From Prevotellaceae bacterium UBA4336 (GTDB lineage: Bacteria; Bacteroidota; Bacteroidia; Bacteroidales; Bacteroidaceae): DNA of 27,158 bases. The position numbers and the translations under genes are program-made. The notes under the pieces were generated by a model, which worked only from the letters and a program-made list of their open reading frames with translations, ran no database searches and was not told the DNA's origin. Below, piece by piece: positions 6,548 to 14,930 of the stretch. Position 1 is the first letter of the stretch. Each line of letters opens with the position of its first letter. The stretch spans positions 70,342 through 97,499 of the forward strand of contig DGTM01000048.1 of NCBI GenBank assembly GCA_002394305.1. The letters are read 5' to 3'.

Positions 6548-8521
6548 ATGGAAGAAACAGAAAAGAAGCCACAGGAATATAGTGCCTCCAACATCCAAGT
6601 GCTGGAAGGACTGGAGGCAGTGCGGAAACGCCCGGCCATGTATATCGGCGACATCAGCGAGAAGGGCCTGCACCACCTCGTATACGAGACGGTGGACAAC
6701 TCTATCGACGAAGCCCTGGCCGGCTACTGCACACACATCGAGGTGACCATCAACGAGGACGGCAGCATCACCGTGCAGGACAACGGGCGCGGCATCCCCG
6801 TCGACATGCACGAGAAGGAGCACAAGAGCGCCCTGGAGGTCGTGATGACCGTGCTGCACGCCGGCGGCAAGTTCGACAAAGGCTCGTACAAGGTCAGCGG
6901 CGGCCTGCACGGCGTGGGCGTCAGCTGCGTCAACGCCCTTTCGTCGAAGATGGTGAGCCAGGTCTACCGCGACGGCAAGATATACCAGCAGGAATACGCG
7001 ATAGGCAAGCCCGTGACGGGCGTCGAGGTCATCGGCACGACAGACCTGCGCGGCACACGCCAGCAGTTCTGGCCCGACAAGACCATCTTCACGACCACTA
7101 CGTATAAGTACGACATCCTGGCCAACCGCATGCGCGAGCTGGCTTACCTCAATGCAGGCATCACCATCACCCTGACCGACCTCCGCCCCGACGACGAGGG
7201 CAAGACCAGGCAGGAGGTGTTCCACAGCGAAGGCGGCCTCCGCGACTTCGTGCGCTACATCGACAGCAGCCGCACACACCTCTTCGACGACGTCATCTAC
7301 CTGAACACCGAAAAGCAGGGCACACCCATCGAGGTGGCTATCATGTACAACACGGCCTACACGGAGAACCTGCACTCCTACGTGAACAACATCAACACCA
7401 TCGAGGGCGGCACACACCTGCAGGGCTTCCGCATGGCCCTGACACGCGTCCTGAAGAAGTACGCCGAGGAGAAGTTCGACAAGGAGCTGGAGAAGCTCGC
7501 CAAGAACAGCGTGGAGATCAGCGGCGAAGACTTCCGCGAAGGCCTCACAGCCGTCATCTCCATCAAGGTGGCAGAGCCGCAGTTCGAGGGACAGACCAAG
7601 ACGAAGCTGGGCAACAGCGAAGTGGCAGGCGCCGTGCAGCAGGCCGTGGGCGAAGCCCTGACGAACTACCTGGAGGAACACCCGCGCGAGGCCAAGCTCA
7701 TCGTCGACAAGGTGCTGCTGGCAGCACAGGCACGTGTGGCAGCACGCAAGGCACGCGAGAACGTGCAACGCAAGAGCCCCATGAGCGGCGGCGGACTGCC
7801 CGGCAAGCTGGCCGACTGCTCCGACAAGGACCCCGCCAACGCAGAGCTCTTCATCGTGGAGGGTGACTCCGCCGGTGGCTCGGCAAAGCAGGGACGCAAC
7901 CGCCACTTCCAGGCCATCCTGCCCATCCGAGGCAAGATATTCAACGTGGAGCGCGTGATGTGGAACAAAGCCTTCGAGCACGAGGAGGTGAACAACATCA
8001 TACAGGCACTCGGAGTCAAGTTCGGCCTCAACCCCGACGACTACAAGGAAGCCAACTACGACAAGCTGCGCTACTACAAGACCATCATCATGACCGATGC
8101 CGACGTCGACGGCTCGCACATCGACACACTGCTCATGACCCTCTTCTTCCGCTACATGCCGCAGCTCATCAAGGACGGACGCCTCTACATCGCCACGCCC
8201 CCACTCTACCGCTGTTCCTACGGCAAGGTCGAAGAGTACTGCTACGACGAGGAGGCCCGCATCCGCTTCATCCAGACCTACGCCAGCGGCGACGCCGACG
8301 ACACACGCCTGCACACACAGCGCTACAAAGGTCTGGGCGAGATGAACCCCAAGCAGCTCTGGGAGACCACAATGGACCCCGAGCAGCGCCGCCTGAAGCA
8401 AGTCACCATCGAGGACGCCGCAGCCGCCGACTACGTCTTCTCCATGCTCATGGGCGAAGACGTGGGCCCGCGCCGCGAGTTCATCGAGAAGAACGCCACC
8501 TTCGCTAACATCGACGCGTAG
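6548..8521 (+). CDS. gyrB: DNA gyrase subunit B
   Basis: The ATPase subunit of DNA gyrase (657 residues), which with GyrA introduces negative supercoils. N-terminal GHKL ATPase: VLEGLEAVRKRPAMYIGD, VDNSIDEALAG (the Mg/ATP-binding Asn), DNGRGIPVD and GGLHGVGVSCVNALS. The transducer segment carries QTKTKLGNSEV. C-terminal TOPRIM: EGDSAGGSAKQGR (catalytic Glu near 438), TDADVDGSHI (metal-binding Asp residues near 517) and QRYKGLGEMNPKQLWETTM. The length is typical of GyrB without the long insertion found in enterobacteria. The LWETTM ending favours GyrB over ParE. It stands alone with its own promoter. A GC-rich hairpin and a 9-bp repeat array follow the stop codon. Confidence 0.95.
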   Translation: MEETEKKPQEYSASNIQVLEGLEAVRKRPAMYIGDISEKGLHHLVYETVDNSIDEALAGYCTHIEVTINEDGSITVQDNGRGIPVDMHEKEHKSALEVVMTVLHAGGKFDKGSYKVSGGLHGVGVSCVNALSSKMVSQVYRDGKIYQQEYAIGKPVTGVEVIGTTDLRGTRQQFWPDKTIFTTTTYKYDILANRMRELAYLNAGITITLTDLRPDDEGKTRQEVFHSEGGLRDFVRYIDSSRTHLFDDVIYLNTEKQGTPIEVAIMYNTAYTENLHSYVNNINTIEGGTHLQGFRMALTRVLKKYAEEKFDKELEKLAKNSVEISGEDFREGLTAVISIKVAEPQFEGQTKTKLGNSEVAGAVQQAVGEALTNYLEEHPREAKLIVDKVLLAAQARVAARKARENVQRKSPMSGGGLPGKLADCSDKDPANAELFIVEGDSAGGSAKQGRNRHFQAILPIRGKIFNVERVMWNKAFEHEEVNNIIQALGVKFGLNPDDYKEANYDKLRYYKTIIMTDADVDGSHIDTLLMTLFFRYMPQLIKDGRLYIATPPLYRCSYGKVEEYCYDEEARIRFIQTYASGDADDTRLHTQRYKGLGEMNPKQLWETTMDPEQRRLKQVTIEDAAAADYVFSMLMGEDVGPRREFIEKNATFANIDA

Positions 8522-8531
8522 GCCTCACACC

Positions 8532-8560
8532 CTGCCCCCCCCCTCTCGGAGAGGGGGCAG
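8532..8560. terminator. GC-rich hairpin after gyrB
   Basis: CTGCCCCC through CTCTC faces GAGAGGGGGCAG, an inverted repeat immediately after the gyrB stop with three or four unpaired C residues. It resembles the GC-only hairpins at 43-73 and 9014-9027. No U-tract follows, so it may be a 3'-end structure rather than the terminator. Confidence 0.4.
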
Positions 8561-8572
8561 GAGCGGAAGGGG

Positions 8573-8639
8573 CTATAGGACCTATAAGACCTATAGGACC
8601 TATAAGACTTATAAGACTTATAAGACCTATAAGTCCTAT
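8573..8639 (+). repeat. 9-bp tandem array (CCTATAAGA type) downstream of gyrB
   Basis: Seven 9-bp units (CTATAGGAC, CTATAAGAC, CTATAGGAC, CTATAAGAC, TTATAAGAC twice, CTATAAGTC) plus a partial unit lie between the gyrB hairpin and the terminator. Here the CCTATAAGA form lies on the plus strand, the gyrB coding strand, whereas arrays beside minus-strand genes carry it on the minus strand. Confidence 0.95.
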
Positions 8640-8648
8640 CACCAACAA

Positions 8649-8679
8649 AAAAGGCAGCTCCTTTCGGAAGCTGCCTTTT
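8649..8679. terminator. Bidirectional intrinsic terminator between gyrB and rpsT
   Basis: A perfect 11-bp stem, AAAAGGCAGCT (8649-8659) with AGCTGCCTTTT (8669-8679), encloses a 9-nt loop. A-run and T-run flanks fit termination from both sides, serving convergent gyrB and rpsT. Confidence 0.85.
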
Positions 8680-8709
8680 ATACGTTATGACGAAAAGTTT
8701 CGGCCGCTA

Positions 8710-8964
8710 TTAGCCGAGCTTCTGGATGTACTTTGCAAGCTTGGACTTCAAGTTTGCAGCCTTGTTCTTGTGGATAATGTTAACCTTTGCCAGTTTGTCA
8801 AGAGCCTTCTGAACGCTGGGGTACATCTCTGTTGCTGCGGCCTTGTCGGTCGTAGCACGAAGCTTGCGCACCGCATTACGCATTGTCTTTGCGTAGTACC
8901 TGTTGTGAAGTCTTCTCTTCTCCTCCTGGCGGATGCGCTTCAATGATGATTTGTGATTAGCCAT
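8710..8964 (-). CDS. rpsT: 30S ribosomal protein S20
   Basis: An 84-residue, very basic protein beginning MANHKSSLKRIRQEEKRR, with the helical Lys/Arg-rich pattern of S20, which binds 16S rRNA early in 30S assembly. Full family length; KSSLKRIRQ is characteristic. It follows tRNA-Glu on the same strand with only about 70 bp between, so both are probably transcribed from the promoter at 9162-9191. The transcript would end at the hairpin at 8649-8679. Confidence 0.95.
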   Translation of the reverse strand: MANHKSSLKRIRQEEKRRLHNRYYAKTMRNAVRKLRATTDKAAATEMYPSVQKALDKLAKVNIIHKNKAANLKSKLAKYIQKLG

Positions 8965-9013
8965 CTCTTTCTATCTTATTTTATCTTACTTTAAACCTTT
9001 CTTCACTTTAAAT

Positions 9014-9027
9014 CCCCCACACGGGGG
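9014..9027. other. Small CCCCC/GGGGG hairpin between tRNA-Glu and rpsT
   Basis: CCCCC and GGGGG are separated by ACAC in the 71-bp spacer between the tRNA and rpsT. It may mark the 3' side of the tRNA for processing. No T-run follows, so full termination is unlikely. Confidence 0.45.
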
Positions 9028-9035
9028 AAGCATCG

Positions 9036-9107
9036 TAGTCCCTAGGAGAGTCGAACTCCTCTTTAGAGAATGAAAATCTCTCGTCCTAACCGATAGACGA
9101 AGGGACC
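9036..9107 (-). tRNA. tRNA-Glu (anticodon TTC)
   Basis: The 72-nt minus-strand sequence folds as a cloverleaf. The acceptor stem GGTCCCT pairs with AGGGACT (first pair G-U). The anticodon stem AGAGA/TCTCT encloses TTTTCAT, giving anticodon TTC, and GAGGAGTTCGACTCTCC forms the T arm with TTCGA. The discriminator is A and no CCA is encoded. It lies upstream of rpsT on the same strand. Confidence 0.93.
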
Positions 9108-9161
9108 TTACCCTTGGCGTTCAGCCGATGCTTTCGAGCAAGTGGGCTCAATTGCGGGTGC

Positions 9162-9191
9162 AAAGTTACAGCTTTTTCCGAGACTGGCAAA
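9162..9191 (-). promoter_or_regulatory. Promoter for tRNA-Glu and probably rpsT
   Basis: On the minus strand TTTG (complement of 9188-9191), an 18-bp gap, then TAACTTTG (complement of 9162-9169) match the Bacteroidota -33/-7 consensus. The expected start near 9155 leaves about 48 nt of precursor before the tRNA 5' end at 9107. Confidence 0.7.
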
Positions 9192-9263
9192 ATAATTTAG
9201 CGGAAAAATGCTCTTTGAGGCGCATTTTCCTTCCTTTTGCTTACTTTTTGGCCGTATTTTCCG

Positions 9264-9271
9264 TAACTTTG
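9264..9271 (+). promoter_or_regulatory. recO -7 element immediately before the start codon
   Basis: TAACTTTG at 9264-9271 is a perfect -7 element ending only six bases before the recO ATG at 9278. -33 candidates are TTTG at 9236-9239 (24-bp gap) or 9247-9250 (13-bp gap), neither ideally spaced. Transcription would start at or within a couple of bases of the ATG, suggesting a leaderless mRNA. Confidence 0.6.
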
Positions 9272-9277
9272 TAGATT

Positions 9278-10006
9278 ATGACAGAGACAACGCACGGCAT
9301 CGTGCTTCACTACAACCGCTACAGCGACGACAGCGCCATCGTGGACATCTTCACGCTCTCGCGCGGCAGTCTGCCGTTTCTGGTGCACGACCGCCGGGGC
9401 AAGCGCAAGGGCGGCGTGCAAACCACCCTGCTGCGGCCGCTCAACATCGTGGAACTGGTGTACGACTACCAGCCGAACCGCTCGCTGCACAAGATACGCG
9501 AGCTGCACATTGCCCACTGCTACACCAACCTGCCCTACGACCCGATGAAGGAGACGGTGGCCCTTTTCCTCTCCGAATTCCTGCACTACGCATTGCACAG
9601 CGAAGTGCAGAACGCGGACCTATACCATTATATATTATATAGTCTGCAGTGGTTCGACGCCACAAGCGAAGGCGTTGCCAACTTCCACGTGGCCTTCCTC
9701 ATCTGCCTGACGCACTACCTGGGCTTCCGCCCCAACCTGGACGCGCACGCCCAGCCCGCATACTTCGACCTGCGCGACGGCACTGCCGCCGACTCGGCAC
9801 CGCAGCACGGCTACTACCTCACGGGCGAGGAAGCAGCCGCCCTGCCCAAACTGCTGCGCATGAACATACGCAACATGCACAAGTTCCGCCTCAACCGTCA
9901 GCAGCGAGGGCGCATGCTCGACGTCCTGACACTCTACTACAAGCTGCACGTGCCGGAGTTTCGGGAGCTGCGCTCGCTGGCGGTACTGCGCGAAGTGCTA
10001 AGCTAA
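9278..10006 (+). CDS. recO: DNA repair protein RecO
   Basis: A 242-residue RecO, which helps RecR and RecF load RecA on SSB-coated single-stranded DNA and anneals complementary strands. The N-terminal OB-like part carries GIVLHYNRYSDDSAIVDIFT (RecO pattern: a route for alternating charged and beta residues) and LLRPLNIVELVYDY. The all-helical C-terminal part holds LSEFLHYALHSE, LICLTHYLGFRPN and YFDLRDG. The four-Cys zinc site of some RecO proteins is absent, as is common in Bacteroidota. It is a single-gene unit with a -7 element almost touching the ATG, and is convergent with ftsZ across a CTAG-rich repeat array. Confidence 0.88.
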   Translation: MTETTHGIVLHYNRYSDDSAIVDIFTLSRGSLPFLVHDRRGKRKGGVQTTLLRPLNIVELVYDYQPNRSLHKIRELHIAHCYTNLPYDPMKETVALFLSEFLHYALHSEVQNADLYHYILYSLQWFDATSEGVANFHVAFLICLTHYLGFRPNLDAHAQPAYFDLRDGTAADSAPQHGYYLTGEEAAALPKLLRMNIRNMHKFRLNRQQRGRMLDVLTLYYKLHVPEFRELRSLAVLREVLS

Positions 10007-10008
10007 AA

Positions 10009-10098
10009 CTAGAGCATCTATAAAGACTAGAAAATCTAGAGAGTCTAGAGAGTCTAGAAAATCTAGAAAGTCTAGAATATCTAGAAAGTCTAGAGACT
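10009..10098. repeat. 9-bp tandem array of CTAGAAAGT between recO and ftsZ
   Basis: Ten consecutive 9-bp units (CTAGAGCAT, CTATAAAGA, CTAGAAAAT, CTAGAGAGT twice, CTAGAAAAT, CTAGAAAGT, CTAGAATAT, CTAGAAAGT, CTAGAGACT) fill the space between the convergent genes. Nine units contain CTAG and most junctions form the palindrome TCTAGA. The last unit overlaps ftsZ: its CTA (10090-10092) is the TAG stop codon of ftsZ on the minus strand. No separate terminator hairpin was seen, so the array may itself end both transcripts by pairing between units. Confidence 0.95.
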
Positions 10099-11400
10099 AA
10101 ACGGCACCCCGACTGTCGGTGTGTCGGAGGCGAGGACGGGGGAGCTCTTCTCCTTAATCTTGTTTATCTCATCCTTCGTACGGTTGTAGGTCGGACGGGC
10201 ATCGACCATCGCGATGATATCGTCGTTGTCGAGGTCCTCGTCCGTGAAGATGTACGTATTGTGACGGCGACGGCGCACCGGCGAACCGTTCGACGGGCCG
10301 TAGTAGATGCCGGCACGGTCTTCGTTGTACTCCTCGCGCTCCCTGTCGGTGGCACTCTTCTCCTGCTCCTTCTGGTCCACGATGCCCTGCACGCCGGGCA
10401 CGTTCTGCAGGCCGAAGCCAGTGGCAAGCAGCGTAATCTTCACCTTGCCGCCCAGCGAGCTGTCGGTAGCCAGGCCCCACTTCGTCTCCACGTTGCGGCG
10501 GAACTTTGCCATGAAGCTGTCCACCTCGCCGATCTCCTCCATCATGAGGGAGTCCTGGTCCTGGTCGGCACAGAAGTTGATGTTCATCAGCACCTTCTTC
10601 GAATTGAAGATGTCGTTGTTGTTGAGCAGCGGACTGTTCAGCGCCTCGTCGATAGCCTTCGTCACGCGGTTCTCGCCCTCGCCATAGCCTGTGCTCATGA
10701 TGGCGACGCCGCCATCCTTCAGCACGGTTGTGACGTCCTGGAAGTCCAGGTTCATGATGCCGTGCATCGTGATGATCTCCGCGATGCTCTTGGCGGCGAT
10801 GCTCAGCGTGTCGTCGGCCTTGGCGAAGGCATTGATGACGGTGAGCTCGGGATATATCTCGCGCAGACGCTCGTTGTTGATGACGAGCAGGGCGTCCACA
10901 TGCTTGGCTATCTCCTCCACGCCGTCCAGGGCCTGGTTGATTTTCTTGTTACCCTCGAACTTGAAGGGGATGGTGACGATGCCGACGGTCAGGATGCCGG
11001 CATCCTTGGCGCACTGCGCGATGACGGGTGCCGCACCGGTCCCCGTGCCGCCGCCCATGCCAGCGGTGATGAACACCATGCGGGTGCCGTCGTTGAGCAT
11101 GTCGCGAATGTCGTCGATGCTCTCCTCTGCACGTTGGCGTCCGACAGCCGGGTTGTTGCCGGCTCCGAGGCCGTCCTTGCCCAGCTGCAGGTGGTTGGGT
11201 ACCGGCGAGTCGTCGAGTGCTTTCTTATCCGTGTTGCATACCACGTAGGTCACCTCGTGTATGCCTTCGCGGTACATGTGGTTGATGGCGTTGCCGCCAC
11301 CGCCGCCCACACCAACCACCTTGATGATGCAGGGACTCTCTTTCTGGGGGATATTGAAGTTGATGCCGCCCATAGGCTGTCTGTTTTTCTCTTCTGCCAT
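10090..11400 (-). CDS. ftsZ: Cell division protein FtsZ
   Basis: The tubulin-like GTPase (436 residues) that polymerises into the Z ring. The GTP-binding site includes VGVGGGGGNAINHM (residues 30-43) and the signature AGMGGGTGTGAAP (113-125). The catalytic T7-loop region is INAFAKADDTLS. The globular core ends near 330, followed by a charged variable linker (QEKSATDREREEYNEDR) and the tail ARPTYNRTKDEINKIKEKSS, ending GVPFSL. This tail probably carries the FtsA-binding peptide, although it differs from the proteobacterial form. Last gene of the dcw cluster, 33 bp after ftsA. The final Ser-Leu-stop is encoded by the first unit of the CTAG-type repeat array. Confidence 0.95.
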   Translation of the reverse strand: MAEEKNRQPMGGINFNIPQKESPCIIKVVGVGGGGGNAINHMYREGIHEVTYVVCNTDKKALDDSPVPNHLQLGKDGLGAGNNPAVGRQRAEESIDDIRDMLNDGTRMVFITAGMGGGTGTGAAPVIAQCAKDAGILTVGIVTIPFKFEGNKKINQALDGVEEIAKHVDALLVINNERLREIYPELTVINAFAKADDTLSIAAKSIAEIITMHGIMNLDFQDVTTVLKDGGVAIMSTGYGEGENRVTKAIDEALNSPLLNNNDIFNSKKVLMNINFCADQDQDSLMMEEIGEVDSFMAKFRRNVETKWGLATDSSLGGKVKITLLATGFGLQNVPGVQGIVDQKEQEKSATDREREEYNEDRAGIYYGPSNGSPVRRRRHNTYIFTDEDLDNDDIIAMVDARPTYNRTKDEINKIKEKSSPVLASDTPTVGVPFSL

Positions 11401-11433
11401 AGCTGTATCGTTTTGCTGTTAGTGTGATGGTTA

Positions 11434-12792
11434 TTAGTTCTCGTCGCCGGGCTCCGTATCGTCGGAGAGCATCTTCTCGAAAGTCTTCCAGATGCGCCCG
11501 AAGGCAGAGGGCTTCTTCGGCTTTTCGGGCTCGGAGGGCTTTTCGGGGACCTCCGGCGTCTCCGGTGTCTCCGGCTCAACGGGCTCCTCGTCCTTCTTCT
11601 CGAAGTCGAACGTCTTCTGTACGGGACTCTCCGTGAGCTCGCCCACGCAGTTCTCATGTCCGGCCAGCAGCAGGGCATAGAGCGTGTAGAGGCGGTCCGG
11701 TTCGCCCACCTGGACGCCGTACGAGATGCTCACATTGTCGGGCAGGCCCTTTGCCAGACGCACGTTAAGGTCTGCCGAACCCTCGTGCTTGGAGAAGGCA
11801 ATAGTCAGGTCTGGGATGCGTGCGCCGCCGCCAGTGATAAGGATGCCAGAAGGAAGCCTTTCCTTGTAAGGCAGGATGTGGTGGTTCACATTGGCAATAA
11901 TCTCCTCGTAGCGAGCCTCGACAATCTCCTGAAGCTTTTCCTCGTCCTCCGTACGGTCGAAACTCAGGTTGACCTTCTTTCCCGTCTTGTCCTCGCTGTC
12001 GGAGCGGTAGGCCGTGCCGTACTTCTTCTTCAGGGACTCTGCCTCCTCTGCCTCCACCTTGAGGCTGGTGATGTCGCTCGTCACATTGGAGCCGCCCAGC
12101 GGGATGACACAGAGATGGCGCAGAATGTTGTTGGTGAAGACAGACACGGTGGTCGTGTCGGCCCCGATGTCGACCAAAGCACAGCCCGTGCGCTTCTCGC
12201 TGGGCGAAAGCATGGCGTTTGCCAGACAGAGGGGCGAGATGAGCACTTCCTCCACCTCGAGGCCAGCGGCTTTGACGCACTTGCGGATGTTCTCCTCGAG
12301 CGTCGTGCGGGCTATGATGTTGATGAAGTTTGCCTCGAGCATCTCTGCCTGCATGCCCACGGGGTCTACGATGCTGCGGCTGCCCATCGTGTACTCCTGC
12401 GGCACGACCTCCTTGATTTCGGCATTGGGATAGACCACGCCGCTGTTCGTGTCGCGCATCTTGTCGATGGTCTTGTGCGAGATGAGCTCGCGGCCGTCGA
12501 ACTGCAGCAGCACGCGATTGTGCACCGAGCGCAGCGACTGCCCACCCAGGCCGATGTAGATACTCTTGACGCGGACGCCCAGCTTGTCGCCGAGCGTGCT
12601 GGTGACACGTGTCAGGGCCTGCGTCGTCTTGTCGATGTTGTCGATGATGCCTTTGCGAATGGTGTTGGAGGATTCCTCCTGTGCAAATGCCAGTACCTGC
12701 ATGCTGCCATCGGGTTCCCTCTTGCCTGCAATGGCGCGTATAGCTGTCGATGCCAGCTCTACGGCGATGATGATGTCCTTTTCTGCTCCCAT
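11434..12792 (-). CDS. ftsA: Cell division protein FtsA
   Basis: The actin-like protein (452 residues) that tethers FtsZ to the inner membrane. The start at 12792 (MGAEKDIIIAVELAST) is preferred because it begins one base after the ftsQ stop codon and carries the phosphate-1 loop. Phosphate-2 is ALVDIGADTTTVSVF (205-219) and the adenosine loop is ILITGGGARIPDL (317-329). The SHS2/1C region lies near 80-165. After residue 395 there is a Pro/Glu/Lys-rich linker (EPVEPETPETPEVPEKP) and an amphipathic end, FGRIWKTFEKML (431-442), fitting the membrane-targeting helix of FtsA. Tightly linked ftsQ-ftsA-ftsZ order. Confidence 0.93.
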   Translation of the reverse strand: MGAEKDIIIAVELASTAIRAIAGKREPDGSMQVLAFAQEESSNTIRKGIIDNIDKTTQALTRVTSTLGDKLGVRVKSIYIGLGGQSLRSVHNRVLLQFDGRELISHKTIDKMRDTNSGVVYPNAEIKEVVPQEYTMGSRSIVDPVGMQAEMLEANFINIIARTTLEENIRKCVKAAGLEVEEVLISPLCLANAMLSPSEKRTGCALVDIGADTTTVSVFTNNILRHLCVIPLGGSNVTSDITSLKVEAEEAESLKKKYGTAYRSDSEDKTGKKVNLSFDRTEDEEKLQEIVEARYEEIIANVNHHILPYKERLPSGILITGGGARIPDLTIAFSKHEGSADLNVRLAKGLPDNVSISYGVQVGEPDRLYTLYALLLAGHENCVGELTESPVQKTFDFEKKDEEPVEPETPETPEVPEKPSEPEKPKKPSAFGRIWKTFEKMLSDDTEPGDEN

Positions 12793-12793
12793 A

Positions 12794-13540
12794 TTACTTG
12801 TGTTTTTGATTGTTGACTTTGGTACATACCACCTGTCCGTCGTAGGCCAGACTGATGGTTCGGTATATGTTCCAGCCCACGCACTCCAGTCCTTCGCGGT
12901 AGAAGAGGCGCAGGCGGTCGAGCTTCTCACGGAAGTCATCGACGCTGCCCAGCTCTATGACGTGCTGCCCTACACGCGGATAGAGCTCTATCTGGTCGGG
13001 GCCGACGACGTATATCTGCTCTATCTGCTCGCTCCAGAAGGCGTCCTCGCGGATGTAGCATGCCAGGTCCAGCAGGTGTTCCGTGACGAACTGCTTCGAT
13101 ACATTGCCCGTGGCGACGCACAGGTCTACGTTGAAGTTGGCGGTCGGCATCGTCAAGCCATTGCTGGACAGATAGTAGTCCTCGCCCTTCGCGCTGATGA
13201 CGTGCAGCACCGGCTGCTGCGGCACGACGCGGATGCAGAGCTTGCCGGAGGCCGTATAGTAGCAGGAGGCCCGCTCGATGTGCGAGTCGTCGAGCATCAG
13301 TCCCTCTATCTGCTCCAGGTTGATGGCACTTATCTTCATCCCCTCGGGCGAAATGTTGTTGCGGGACAGGATGGAGCGGATATAGTCGGCAGTGACGAAG
13401 TCGCTGGGAATGCTGTCGGGAATCTCGATGCTGACGCCCTCGCAAATCCTGTCCTCGGCCTGGGCACCGAACTTCCAGACGGCAATCACCAAGTATGCCA
13501 CTACCGCCAGAAGAAGGAATATCTTAAAAGCTGTCTTCAT
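12794..13540 (-). CDS. ftsQ: Cell division protein FtsQ
   Basis: A 248-residue bitopic membrane protein with a short cytoplasmic start, one transmembrane segment (about residues 5-24, IFLLLAVVAYLVIAVW) and a periplasmic part. FtsQ proteins join the FtsL/FtsB subcomplex and connect early and late divisome components. The sequence is poorly conserved across phyla. Supporting points are size, topology, a POTRA-like region after the membrane span (VTADYIRSILSRNNISPEGM), and placement between murC and ftsA as in other dcw clusters. Its ATG overlaps the murC stop by 4 bp (ATGA). Confidence 0.85.
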   Translation of the reverse strand: MKTAFKIFLLLAVVAYLVIAVWKFGAQAEDRICEGVSIEIPDSIPSDFVTADYIRSILSRNNISPEGMKISAINLEQIEGLMLDDSHIERASCYYTASGKLCIRVVPQQPVLHVISAKGEDYYLSSNGLTMPTANFNVDLCVATGNVSKQFVTEHLLDLACYIREDAFWSEQIEQIYVVGPDQIELYPRVGQHVIELGSVDDFREKLDRLRLFYREGLECVGWNIYRTISLAYDGQVVCTKVNNQKHK

Positions 13541-14910
13541 GATAAGGGTTGTAGTATTTCGGTTATCTGTGGAGCAAAGTTCTCAATGTCGCCCGCTCCG
13601 AGCGTGACAAGCACGTCGAAGCCACCCTGACGCACCACGTCGAGCACATCGGCCTTGCTGCACATCTGCCGCCGGATGCCAGGGCGAAGGTTCTCGTAGA
13701 TGAGAGCACTGGTCACGCCGGGGATGGGCTCTTCGCGGGCAGGATAGATGTCCATGATGCAGACGTCGTCGAGCAGGGAAAGGGCGTCGGCAAACTCGCG
13801 GTAGAAGTCGCGGGTGCGGGTGTAGAGGTGCGGCTGGAAGATGGCCTTGATGCGGCGTCCGCGGTAGAGCTCCCGAAGGCTCTCCAAGCTGCGGCGTATC
13901 TCCTCCGGATGGTGGGCATAGTCGCTGAGATAGACCATGCGGGGCGTACGTATGTGGAAGTCGAAGCGGCGTTCCACACCGGCATAGGAGAGCATGCCGG
14001 CACGTATCTCGGAAGGCGTGCAGCCTGCTATCTGAGCCAAGGCCATAGCTGCGATGCCGTTCTCTATATTGACCGTGACGGGCACGCCAAGCTCGATGCC
14101 GGGGATGTCGCCAAGAGGCGAAACGAAGTCGAACGTGATGCGTCCGTCGCCGATGCAGACGTTCCGGGCATGGAAATCGCCAGCCTCGCGGCTGTATGTA
14201 TAGACGGTCACTCCCTCCTGCACGTCGGCCTGCATCTTCAGCCCGGTATGCATGATGAGGTAGCCGCCGGGCAGAATCAAGCTGCTGTACTTGCGGAAAC
14301 TCTCCAGATAGGCCTCCTCGGTGCCATAGATGTCGAGGTGGTCGGCATCGGTAGCCGTGATGACACTGGCAAAGGGCGTGAGGTGGTGGAAGGAGCGGTC
14401 GAACTCGTCGGCCTCGATGACGACGAAGGGGCTTGTGCGACTCAGGATGTAGTTGGTGCCGTAGTTCTTGGTGATGCCGCCCAGGAAGGCGTTGCAGTCC
14501 ACATGGCTCTGATGGAGCATGTGCGCCGCCATGCTCGATGTGGTCGTCTTGCCGTGGGTGCCGGCTACGCATAGTCCCTTGAGGCTGCGCGTCAGCGTGC
14601 CGAGCACCTGAGCCCGCTTCTGCACCTGAAAGCCCTGCTCGCGGAAGAAGGTCAGCTCGGAGTGTTCCGCAGGGACGGCCGGCGTGTAGACGACGAGCGT
14701 GCTTTCCCTGTCGCGGAAGGCTTCGGGGATGAGGTCCACATTGTCCTCGTAGTGTACCTGTGCACCTTCCTTCTCAAGCTGCCGGGTGAGGTCGCTCGGC
14801 GTACGGTCATAACCGGCAACGGCTGTGCCACTGCCGAGGAAGTAGCGGGCAATGGCGCTCATGCCGATGCCGCCGATGCCCAGAAAGTAAACGGCCTTTA
14901 TCTTATTCAT
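13537..14910 (-). CDS. murC: UDP-N-acetylmuramate--L-alanine ligase
   Basis: The cytoplasmic Mur ligase (457 residues) that adds L-Ala to UDP-MurNAc using ATP, the first step of stem-peptide assembly. The start at 14910 (MNKIKAVYFLGIGGIGMSA) puts the Rossmann-type GIGGIGMS loop at 11-18 next to the N-terminus. An earlier in-frame ATG at 14937 lies in the repeat-bearing spacer. ATP-binding loop GTHGKTTT (117-124), then EADEFDRSFHHL and SDYAHHPEEI, are characteristic of MurC. It overlaps ftsQ by 4 bp and is separated from murG by an 8-bp repeat array. Confidence 0.94.
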   Translation of the reverse strand: MNKIKAVYFLGIGGIGMSAIARYFLGSGTAVAGYDRTPSDLTRQLEKEGAQVHYEDNVDLIPEAFRDRESTLVVYTPAVPAEHSELTFFREQGFQVQKRAQVLGTLTRSLKGLCVAGTHGKTTTSSMAAHMLHQSHVDCNAFLGGITKNYGTNYILSRTSPFVVIEADEFDRSFHHLTPFASVITATDADHLDIYGTEEAYLESFRKYSSLILPGGYLIMHTGLKMQADVQEGVTVYTYSREAGDFHARNVCIGDGRITFDFVSPLGDIPGIELGVPVTVNIENGIAAMALAQIAGCTPSEIRAGMLSYAGVERRFDFHIRTPRMVYLSDYAHHPEEIRRSLESLRELYRGRRIKAIFQPHLYTRTRDFYREFADALSLLDDVCIMDIYPAREEPIPGVTSALIYENLRPGIRRQMCSKADVLDVVRQGGFDVLVTLGAGDIENFAPQITEILQPLS

Positions 14911-14930
14911 TTCTTTTGATTCCTTTTTCG

